DNA of 64,000 nt from Lumbricus terrestris (Eukaryota; Annelida; Clitellata; Crassiclitellata; Lumbricidae): the NCBI GenBank assembly GCA_949752735.1, contig OX457041.1, positions 22,511,617-22,575,616 on the forward strand, written 5' to 3'. Shown piece after piece: positions 30,749 to 42,700 of the stretch. Under the pieces are notes generated by a model. It saw only the letters and a program-made list of their open reading frames with translations, was not told the DNA's origin and did no database searches. The translations under genes and the position numbers were made by a program. Numbering within the stretch: the stretch's first letter is position 1; every line of letters starts with the position of its first letter.

Positions 30749-33700
30749 ATGTTAAAAGATGTCTTGAAGCAATGGCTTGTCATCTGCTTTGTGACAAGCC
30801 AGGTCAGCTGTTATCTTGAAAGTGTTGACTCCAAAAGAGCTCAAGTCACTGTCAATACAGATGTCAGTGTCAACTGTATTGAGGATGAATTCCTCAGTTT
30901 TACAATTGATTCGAGCATTTTCCAACCAAACGTTCACTGGTACAGGTTCAATTTCACGTAAGCAAATAAAGTGTGTTGCATCTAACTCTGTTGCAGACTC
31001 TCAGTTAATAACTGTCAAGTCTGATGCACACTGTTCTCGCTAGATGTGTTTAACATTTCTCGGTGGTAGGTGACAAATCCAAATAAAGAGCAAATTTCAT
31101 CCCTGAAAATTCCTGTGTTTGTATGAATATGTGTCATATTTAGGGACCTTGAGCAATGAGCAAGTCCTTCACTTGCATTTGCACGTGCACTTTGGCGTGA
31201 AACTCAGATGCAGCGTCCGCACTGTAGTTGGGAGCGCCTCTGAGTAGAGAGCTTGAAGGGGCACTATAGCAAATGCGAGAAATATTTGTGGAACTAGACA
31301 TTTGCAGTTTGCCTCAAAGTTTACCCATTTGGTCCCTTCGATGATCAGGTTCTAGTGCCAAACTGATGCTATACCAGTATTGTCTGTAGGCAGACAGGCA
31401 GCTGAGTGCCCGACTTACATAGCTGCCTATATATTTAGTCTCAGCCATGTTTAATCGTCATTTTCTTCAGTTCTTTACTCTTCTCTGACTTTCTAGCTGT
31501 ATGTCATTGTCAGGTTAGTGTTGGTCGTATAATTGCTCAGTTGATTCGTGTATGATTCCTAGATTGATGAGTTTAAGATTATTTGTGTGCTTGCAGCAAG
31601 GAATGCCTTATTGACTTCTGATTTCTGTTAATTGTTATCTCTGTCTTGAACGCTGAAAAATCGGTTTAGTTGACTGTTTAAAAATGATTCAGGTCACCAA
31701 AGGTTCAGACGCTGATGAAGTCCTTGTCACCGGCTTTGCTTCGTGTTGGAGGCTCAAGTTCTGATTGGCTGTTTTTCAACAGACCGCTCGATGTCATCAG
31801 TGCTCTGAAGCTAAAGCCAAAAGCTAATGTCATGACAAGTAAGACGAACCTTCGGCAGCGGAATAGATCTAAATAAATCACTGTCTAGTTGCAAGGCCGG
31901 ATTAAGGCATGTTCAACATGTTTGGCCGAACAGGGGCCCCACACTTTAGGGGCCCCCACACATGCGGGGAAGAAAAAATCCGGAATTTTGAGATTTTTAG
32001 CAAATTTCAACCAAACAACTTTAAAAGGTCATCAACTTTTTTGTAGGGAAATAATCGGTATATTCTACGAAATTTTTTACCAAACGACTAAAAAAAGGTC
32101 ATAGAATTTTCGGCTGAAGATCCGCAAAAAATTTCCCGAACAGGGCCCCCACATTTCTTAATCCGGCCCTGTCAAGTTGCAGTGTTTGCAGGCATGGAAC
32201 AGAGAATATGTTAGAATTTACATATCATTATCTGCCGTTGCACAGATACAATACAACCAAAAATTATTCTTTACATCACATCAAATTACCATTGTTATTA
32301 CACACAGATATTATCAATTAATTGAAGAAATTGTTAATTTCAGTTCTAAACACACAAACAGGGCCGTGTTTAACATAGGTCCATTCGGTGCGGTGCACCG
32401 AGTGCCCCTGAGCCGAGAATTTTGTTTCCATTGGCCAAATGCCTTTTGCGAGTCTCTGTGTTACTTAAACCTGTTGTAAAATCAGTGAATGTTAGAAAAC
32501 ATTTATTTCACTAAGTTCACCGACGTTACGTGCTTGCTTATTGACCCGCCACAGCCGACAAACCACGTGGGCTAGCCTGTTGAGAGCGGGGTTTTGTAAA
32601 TGACTAATCTTTCAAGACTGCCGAACGGCACTTTGCCCCGCTGTAACATTTTGCACCGACACTCGAAGAACCTTAAACACGGCCCTGCACACAAACCTTC
32701 AATTTTTTTGTCAGTTTGCTTAGTCTACGATGAACTTTAGGAAAACTTTTATGATATTTCATAATTCATGTTAAAAGTTTCCAAATATTATGTTTCCTTT
32801 GTAATTTACGTTACATTGTTCTCGAATGTACACACATAATGCTCCTATGAAGTGTTCATTACATTAAACTAAATGACATTGCACCGCATTATCACAGTGT
32901 TATGCATAGATGTTACCAGTCTATTGATGCATTGCCAATTTCAGTATTATAAAGCACACACAAAAACTGCTAATTTGAAAATTTAAAATATGTTGTCTTA
33001 ACTAAAGTGTTACTAAAGAGAATAAAAAGAGGCAATCTGATAGTGTTGTTCATTCTCAGTCACTGGTCCTACAGCCTGGAATGGCCTCTTGTTACACTGT
33101 GCTTAGTATCCAGGTGGGGCCACTCCACTCTGTTCCAGAAGAATCTCAAAACTGTCTTATTTAATCGTAGTTGGACTGGGAGTGCTTCTGAGTGGCCTAC
33201 CTTGAAGAGGCATTATATAAAGCTTCCCAAATAGTGATAATAGTCACTGATGATGCATTGAATTTCTAACTACATGTAGTTTGTTTTGAATCTGAAAATC
33301 AGAAGAGGATGTCGCTAATTTCGTTCAGTTGACGCGATCAACCGGAACTCGACTCGTGTTTGATTTGAACCTTCAGTTTCGATTTGGTTCGCAGTGGGAT
33401 CCGTCGAATGCCATTGAGCTTCTGACGTTCTGCTCTGAAATGAAGTTCTGTGAAAGCATCGACTGGGAATTGGGAAATGGTGCGTAAGCTCCTAATCACA
33501 TGCGTTTTGCTGAATTACGGATTTGGAAGCTACCGGTAGTTGTGTTCTTCTACTTCTTCAGCAACACACACTCAGATGTAGCTATCATGCCAGAATATTT
33601 GCAGCCTGGACACCTTTCACATATATATATATTTGTATCATGTCACATTATATGAGAAAGATGCTACATCGATTTCCTGCTGCCAGGAAAATTTGCCCTT

Positions 33701-36700
33701 TAAGATCTTTTATTGGCACTGCCTGCCTGACTCTCCGGACTTGACCTGCTGCCTATCGATTTTTTGATTAAGCAAGCTAGTTCCCGCGACTTCGCTTTTG
33801 TGGGTGCTGTAGAAGTCTCGAGATTAAAATTACAACTCGCAGGTGACCGAGTTGCCGACACTTTCGACATGCACAAGGGAGTTCTGTGTTCCAATCTCAA
33901 GTCAGCTTGGTCGTGATCATTGCACTTTACTACTTATGGAGATGACTAGATGCTGTATTGTCACACCACAGTCAAAGCCCAGAATACTTTCACATATATA
34001 TTTTTATCATGCTTTTGTAACAGTGCACTACTACCCTGTTGCATTTGAGCTTGCATTGGCAAATAAATTTTATACTTTTCCAGCAGATATACTGGAATAA
34101 GTTTGCCATCTTACTTTGCTATTCTTTAATGTTGGTTAGATATGTGGCAGTTTCTTGTGATCCTGCTGGTGACTATGATGTTATGTTACATAACAGATAT
34201 TTGTATAGTTTCTTTGTAAAGTCTTTCAAAGACCTGCTCTATGTGTACATGCAGTTATTATTGTTTTCAAGAACCAGAATATTATGGTGACCACGAGAAA
34301 GACCAGATTCAGCTCAAACCAGAGCAAATTAGTAATGACTTCTGGCTTTTAAAGTCACTTCTTGGCAAGTACGACAACTGTCGCAACAGCGCCATAATTG
34401 GTGCGGATGTTGGTCGGCCGTCCTCTCCGCTGGGTAACGAGATCTTTCGAGAGTAAGATTGCGCATTTAATCTCTTCTTCATTTGGCGTGAAACTTGAAC
34501 TAATTCTGCTGGAGGTTGCGGTGATCAGAGACTTTTGTCTGTAAGGATTTCTTTGTTTTTTTTACAAAATCTGTCTGAAAATTATGTAAGGTCTTTTATC
34601 TGGTGTTTTAGTTATTGATAGAGAGTCTTTTAGGTCTTTTTGCTTGAAGTTGTGAACTGCAAGAACCGCAATCCAACAGATTTCAGCCTGGATGACCGCT
34701 AATCTGCTCTGCCTCAACCCCTCAAAAACAGAATTTCTCATCATTGGCCTACGCGAGCAATTAAACAAACTAGACTATCCTTCTGACTTTTCTCAAACAG
34801 ACCCAACTCTTCCTACGCCATACTCTTCTCCTGTCCGCAATCTCGGAGTCATTTTTGACAAAAACCTTACTTTTTCTGACCACATCACCCAGCTATCCCG
34901 CACCTGCTATATGCACATCCGCGACCTCCGTCGATTGCGTCCAATTCTAAATTACAAGACCGCCTGCACAATATCCACCTCAATAGTTCATTCCAAACTC
35001 GACTACTGCAATTCGCTCTTCCATGAAATAGATTCTCTTCAAATTAAACGCCTCCAAACTATCCAGAATGCTCTTGCCCGCGCAGTCACTAAGACGCCCA
35101 AACATCACCACATAACCCCTGTTCTCAAGTCTCTTCATTGGCTAAAAGTTTCTCAGCGCATCCATTACAAAATTGTTTCTCTAACCTACAACGCTCTTCA
35201 AACCTCTCAGCCCTCCTACATTCGTCAACTAATCACCATCCAACCGCACAGGTCTACGTGCTCATCATCATATCTTTCTCTCTCTCGGCCTCCAGTATCA
35301 TCCTCTCTGAAATTCTGCGACCGCTCCTTAGTCTATGCTGCACCAGCTCTTTGGAACGGACTCCCAACATACCTCCGCGTGTTCGCTCACCCTCCTGTCT
35401 ATGCTGCACCAGCTCTTTGGAACGGACTCCCAACATACCTCCGCGTGTTCGCTCACCCTCCTATCTCTCCTGCAGTCTCACCTCCAAACAATAATTCAAC
35501 CTCTCCTCCGCTTGCACTCTCCTCTGCTGCATTCCATTCACGACTGAAAACCGAACTCTTCAACCTATCCTATCCAGATTCCAATCAGGTTCCATCACCC
35601 AACCACCACCATCACCGACAACCACCGTAGCACCACGCTGTCTCCTCGGCTTGACCTCCCCGGATTTTGACCTGGCACCGGAACGAAAACGGCAGCTCTG
35701 GCTATTGCGGACTTGATTTGATATAGCGCCGGTGAATAAGCTGGTCTCCCTGACGTGGCTTTTGTGGGCGTTGAGAAATTCTCGAAGATTTACATTACAT
35801 TACATTACAGCTGAAGGGACTCTACTTATAGCCCGTGCTTCCTCTAAGTTGTGCACACATTACTTTTAGGATTACGTGCACTCTTTATATACTAATGCAC
35901 ACATTTGTGAGTGTTCATGTTGCCAGAAAGTTCAATCTGGCTTGTTTTTGTGACTGCTCTCATGTTTAGTTTACTATATTCCACAGCCAAAATTTCCATG
36001 TTGCAAAACCATGAAGCCTGGCTAAGTTGTTGCATCTCCCAGCCTGATTCACTGTGTGATTTTATAGCCTTTTTGTTTGATCTTGACTCCGTGATTGTGA
36101 AGTTTGATGTAATGCTTGAAACCCACAATAGCCTACTCAGATGAAGGGCTCTTATTTCACATGCCATGCTGTCAATTTTGCAACTGTTCTGATCTGGCTT
36201 CTAGGGTAGACTATAGTGGATTTAGTGATATTTATAATCTTACAGTTGAGCAGCAATTTATAAGTTTAACTGAATATTATTTTTTAATCTAGCAGACCAC
36301 TTACCAATTTGCTCTATACTGAATGTTTGATTTTATCTGAGTAATAGGATGAGTTTGAAATTCAGTAGCCACTTACCTAATTTTCATTATGCAGGTCTCT
36401 ATTTTGTATATAAATACCTGTAACATTATATGAAGTTATCATATTCCATAGACAAGTGCTTGAATCATTCTGTCTTTATTTTATGTTCTCCCTGTTGGAT
36501 CGGTGATGAGTTTTTTCTTGAATTTTCCCTTTGCATATTGTTCTGTTATTTTAGTTTATTTCAAGTTATCCATGTTAACAGTGCAAAGTGAAGATACAGC
36601 CTTGAATCTTACCACAGTTATTGATCGTCATTATTAAAAAGGCTATTTCAAAATTTTTTTAAGCAACACAGTTAAAGAATTGTGCTAAAACAGCTAGACT

Positions 36701-39700
36701 TTCGGTAATCTATCAGATTCTAGATTGTCATCCTGATTCATGCAAAAGTTTTGACCAAATAAAATGAAATTAGAAGCAGTGCCTTTGCTAACGTGAGGAT
36801 CGTGGTGTGAAAACAATTATTTACTCTTAAGTGAAACCAAGTTTTGATGATCATGTTGTTTGCCAACTTTTCGCTTTGTTTAGCTGAAAGTAATTTTTTC
36901 ATAGGAATGCATTTGCCTTTGTTAATACTCAATTAGAGGATACATCATGACTGTCGCCAGAGCTCTAAGAGCTGACGGCACCAGGTGACCAGGTAATACT
37001 CAATTTATTTGTAATTATATGCTACTTGGTAACTGAGCCTGATGTTTGGATGTGTCTATGTTTATTTAGGATTGTCAACTCGACTGGTGGCTTCCTCAAA
37101 GGTGTAACATTTCATCAGTGAGTGATACTGTGAAAATTGTTTACTGTACAAATATGTCGGTTCGGGCTATTCAATTAATGGCCAAGGGGTACCATAATAG
37201 ATGTGCCTGAATTAAGTGCTTTGATTTGGCCTATTCTATTACCGAAATCGTTGATGATGGTGGTCGCAAGCTGGTGCAGGAGTAAAATCAGAATAGGATC
37301 ACTTGAGGATTTCGGGTTTCAGTTGTGAGTGGAAAGTTACAGAAGTAAGTGCAAGCGGAGGAGAGGTGAAATTAAGAGGCAAGATTGGAAAGCATTGAGA
37401 AGGTTTGCCAGTGCAGTTGGATGGTGAGAAGCTGGAAATGTAAGGAGTTTGAGAAGTTTGAAAATAAATATTAAAATAAATAAATAAATATTAAACTAAA
37501 TATTAGCCAATAAAAGGATTTGGGATCAGAGGTCATGTGCATGGGTAGGAGGATTCTGAACTGTTTGCGACGTGTGCTTCAGTTGGGAAGAGTCAATGTT
37601 GAAAATGGAATAACTGTGGTCAAATTTGGATTGAACAATGAGGTGGCTTTTGAGCAGGCATTTTTCTAAAGTATTGGACTATGTCAGCAAGACCATGTGA
37701 TTGTGCATGTGGAAGGTGCGAGGTAGCTGGGTGTGAAATGTGCTGGGTAGGCTGTTGTGAAGTCATCATTCTGTAAGTAAGGTAGGAAGGGTAAATACTA
37801 GGCATCAGGCAGGAGTAAGCTTCAAAGAAGTCTTTGGTAAGAAAGATATACATCGAACTGACACAGAGAGGCAGGTAGGAAGCAGATGGAAGTGATGACA
37901 TGATTCTACAGATTTAAAACCTTTGTGCAAGATTTATTTTTTGCCTTTCACCTTCAGTTACTACTTTGGAGGGAACAATGCCACAGTTGAGGATTACATA
38001 AATCCTAAGTATTTCTCCAACTTGGCAAAGATGATTGATGTTACGAGAAGGACGGCCGCAAAGACTCGGTTTCCGAACGTTACACTGTGGCTCGGTGAAA
38101 CAAGCAGTGCTTACAATTCTGGAACTCCCAACATATCGGACAGATTCGTCGCAGGATTCTTGTTAGTTTCTTTTGAAGCAATTATTCGGGTAACATGGTT
38201 GATTGTGAAGTTGAATATATTTTACATTGTCTTCTGTTTCAACTGTTTCGTTCAGGAGGTTGTTATTTTATGTCAGAACTTTACTGGATGCTGCCTCTAA
38301 GCCCTTATTTGGATTTGTCCTGCATGTGGCTTGGTGAGCCTCATTTAGATGCATTCATTCCTAGCCATTAAACACCTGCCTAGTGTTCTTCCTCTGCAGC
38401 CTTCAACCATATGTCAGTGTTACAACTATTCTCTAACTAGTGCCACTTGAGTTGTTATGCTCCAAAAGTAAATTGTTGATTGCAGCTAGGTGAAGCTGGT
38501 AGGCAAGTAGATCAGTCGCATAATTTGAACTATATAGAGCTGAGCTATGCTGAGTTGGACCAATGGAGGTTTTTTGGGGAGATTCTTTAAAGTGTCTTTT
38601 ATATACTTAATTATGTACATTGCACATGCCAATGGTATTTAAGTTTCAGTTTACTTTCAGTTTTAGTTTTGTTTTAACTTTCCATTTTAGTTATAGTTTT
38701 CAATTTTTTTCTGTTCTGGTTTCAGTTTCTTTATAACTCTTATTTTTAATTTAGTTCTGTAAACATTCAACAGAAGTGATTTAACATCAATTTTTATTAA
38801 TGACATTCATTTTGATTGGCAAGAACAACATTCAATGTTTCATGCTACTGAGATCTACAGTTTGAAGTAAGCTTGCTGCCAACCATATACAGACATGTCT
38901 GACACTTGTCTAACCATGCTGCGATTGTGTTAGACCAGATCCTAAATTTATGTCTAGTTAGTGGTTGAATTAAACCATATGCAATATTAGACATGTTGTG
39001 TCTAATCAGGATATCATTGACATGTGCCATAGAATGTGTGGTGTTTGTCAGGTGGATGGAGAAGTTGGGTATCTCGGCTGCAATGGGAATCAGAGTTGTG
39101 ATGCGACAAACATTTTGTGGTGGCAACTACGCGTTGATAGACTTAGACTTGAATCCCAATCCAGTAAGCTTTTTTCAATATGAACCTGTAAAATTCAGTT
39201 TAAATGTGCCGTAACAAAAGAGCACAGGACAGTTGCGCACAGACAAAAGCATGCAGAGAAGCAAGAACCACCCCAACAAAAGTTTGCATGACAAAAAATG
39301 AGCAACTTTATAGAAAAGTATGGTATCTAATGTTGGCTTATTAATCGACAACTTGCCGTCTATGCCTCACTTATTAGTTAGGTTAGTACGATATCGATAT
39401 GCAGAACTGTGCATTGTGCAAATGACACAATTTTAAAATCCAATTAAAGAGCTCCCAAGCACATTTCAAATGAATTCTAATATTTGATGTTTTCTCTCCT
39501 TATAACTTAACGAACTTACACAACAATTTCTAGTTTAAATATATTCTAGTATGTTTTTGTGTGTTACTGTGCCTAAAGTTTTTATAATTACGGTTTCTTT
39601 CTAGTTTAAATAATTTCCAGTAAATTTTAGTAAGTTTCTCTATGTTTCTACTATTGTCTCAATTTTTTACGCGCTTTCATTGACGTGCATTTGTCCTGCG

Positions 39701-42700
39701 CACTTTGCTTTTGTCTGCATGCTTTTGTCCAGTGCACTTTTGTCACGCCTCCCAGTTTAGAGCATCTTACATTAATTTTATATTTTATAATATGGCAATG
39801 TGACTGAATCCGTTGCACAGATTATCTGTATTGTGGGCTAGATTCTGAAATTTATATTAACATTTCCTAAGCGTATATGAAATATTTTTGAAGCATATAA
39901 GTGTAAATCTTCAACATCTCTCCTATTTTCATTTGTGCCACACAAGAGCCGCATAAAGCAGAATTGCTTGTTAACTGGTGGTGTATCAAATCAAGTTCTC
40001 ATTAACCAAGCTGCTCTGTTCGTTCAGGTGCCAGGTTAGAATCCGGGTGGTCAAGCTGAGGAGACTGCATTTGCATTGTGCTACAGTGGCAATCAGTAAA
40101 GATGGTGATTTTTTGGTGGTGCAGGAGTAGAATCAGAACAGGGTGGATTAAAGTGTTTGGTTGTGTTATTATGAGGTGTTGTTCTAAATTCAAGGTAAAT
40201 TTAGGGTCTGTATCTCTGACATTGTTATTTGAAATATGCATTTGGTTTTAATGGGATGGGAGAAGGAAGAGAGTAAGACCATGGAAGAACTGGCTGGAAA
40301 CCACTGGTGATGACTTGAGATGTCTAGAGATGTGAGACGACGCCAAGGATCTTGCAATGGACATAGGTGAGTGGAGGAAATGCTCTGTCTGATGTGCAGA
40401 CCTGCATGGGAAGGACTAAGTTAGTAATGACAGGGCTGTTTGGTGCATATATTTTGTCATTATATTTACATTACATTATGATATGTTGTTGTCAAGGACT
40501 ACTGGATTTCCTGGTTGCATAAGCAATTAGTTGGTCGTTTGGTGTTCGATGTGACAGTGACTGCGTCTGGTGCAGTTAATGCAACCAGAGTCTATGCGCA
40601 CTGCACAAATGCAAACAGGTGAGCATCAATTTAATGCCTGATAAAGCAAAGAAACTCTCTAAAATTACCTGAAAGTTTTATAGTTAAATGCAAATTTCAT
40701 GTTACTAGATAATTAAACCGAGACAAATGTAAAACTTAGATGACCAGGATTAGTTTAAGAAACAAGATTAGTTTAAGAAGCATTAGTGAACAAAAAAGGA
40801 ATTGAGGCAATTAAGGTTCACCATAGGCTCCTTAAATTGCGGTCTTTATGATCCACATCCAGAACCGAGTCTTAAAATGACATGTCGCTATAATGTGTTC
40901 TTAGACAGAGCTCATAAGAAATCTGACTTCAGTGTTTAGATTGTTTTACAATTTGCTGAAGTTGGGAAGGCTGCAATCCATCGTGAGCCCACAAAGCCAT
41001 GAACATACAGGGATTACTCCCTAAATAAGCATAGTCCTACTCTGGAGCCCTTGAGACTAACAGACAGAGGAATAATTACAGGCTATATAAGTTACACCAA
41101 ATACAAAACTCGACTGCATATTTAAAGTTTTTGTTTTTAATTGCTTAAATTAAATTTTATTTCTTACATAATTGCCCAGAAAAACTAGAAATATAGTTTG
41201 TTTCATGCCCAATGTTTTGCTTTGTGTTTATTTTGTAATCTGGTTACCTTTTTGGTATTTTGCAACTCCTACGATTTTGGCACATGTATAACATACTTGA
41301 TGCTACTTAGAAATGGCCATCTTTTGATGATCATCTACGGTTGCATTACTTCATTGCTGCTACTGAAGTTTTCACATTAGATTACTTTAAATCGTTATCG
41401 AATTTACTGAAAAGTACTTGTTTAATTGTATTTGTTTAATTGTAGATCCCAGTATAAGTCTGGTGCTCTTACAGTCTTTGCACTCAATGTTAACCGCAAT
41501 CTCACACAGATGCTGACGTTTACGGGAGACTTAGCCAAGCAGGTCATTCATGTCTATCTGTTGACAGCTGACGATGATCCAGATGGCATTCTGTCCAAGT
41601 ACGTTTAGAACACGCTTACATCTAGTCACTCTAGAAAGAATCGACTGTTCATCTTAACTAGATAACCCTATGGTTGCTGCACTAGATGAAAATTCAGTAA
41701 TGTATCCACTTTAATTTTTTTACTAACTGGTAATTCTTTGAAACAATTCCAACCTATCCATCATGGTGGGGCACGGTGGTGTAGCGGTATGTTCGTCGCC
41801 TTGCAGCCGGAGGGCTGCAGGTTCGAATCCACCTCATTGAGGGTTCGAATCCACCTCAAGCTGCCTCGTAGGGACCTTGGGCAAGTCCTTCACTCGCAAT
41901 TGTTCAACTTTTCGGCGTGAAATTCCGATTCAGTGTATGAGCTGTAGTCGGTAGCACTTCTGAATAGATCTCTTGAAGGGGTGATATAACACGTGCACAT
42001 ACGCATACAATTATATATATGTTTCTCTTGTTCCTTTTTAGCTGATCATTACAGGATCCATAGCCGATCCAAATCCCACATTGCACTTTGCCTTTGTGAC
42101 TGTCTCACATCTGAATTCTGCAAATTCTCCATGTTATCCATCCCACATCATCTTTCTACTTTCTGAAGCCCGTCTACCCATCTCACCTCAGCCTTCCGAC
42201 TCAAAAAGTAGTCTTTCTTCAAAAAGTCCTCTTCTATCACATCCAGATATAGCCCATAGAAATCTCATAATTATGGGGTTTGGATGGAGCTCATTATGGC
42301 CATGGAAATGGTGGGTCTTACTATTGGTCCAAATAATATAAAAACTACCATAACGGCTTTTTTCTCTTCTCTTTTAGTTCAAGTTAGTTAACTTTCCACA
42401 TTAATTAGGTCCTGTATCTCTCTTGAAATCAACTTGTAACATCGTAAAATGCTGTAAACTCTGCTGAAATGTTGCAGTTACTGCACTGAGACAGCTGACA
42501 TGCATTTCTTTTTCAGTACTTCGGTCCCAAGCATAATATTTAGGAGTTTTTGCCTGATGCATGTATAATTAAACATGTATAGAAGTAGCAAGTTATTACC
42601 AATAAACTTCTTTCTTCTGTATCGAAAATTAATTATATTCATGAGCACAGTTTGTTCCAAGTCTGCAAACAAGTCGACAGAAGGTAACTAAGTAAGTAAG

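Noticed and set aside
31681..31745. Apparent frameshift in exon 2 of copy B
   Set aside because: On recount the exon is 146 nt with consistent phase 2 to phase 1; no frameshift exists.
31839..33302. Hidden exon encoding the heparanase linker in copy B intron 2
   Set aside because: The intron is mostly two MITEs and an L2 fragment; open frames there show no linker-like sequence. The direct junction is in phase.
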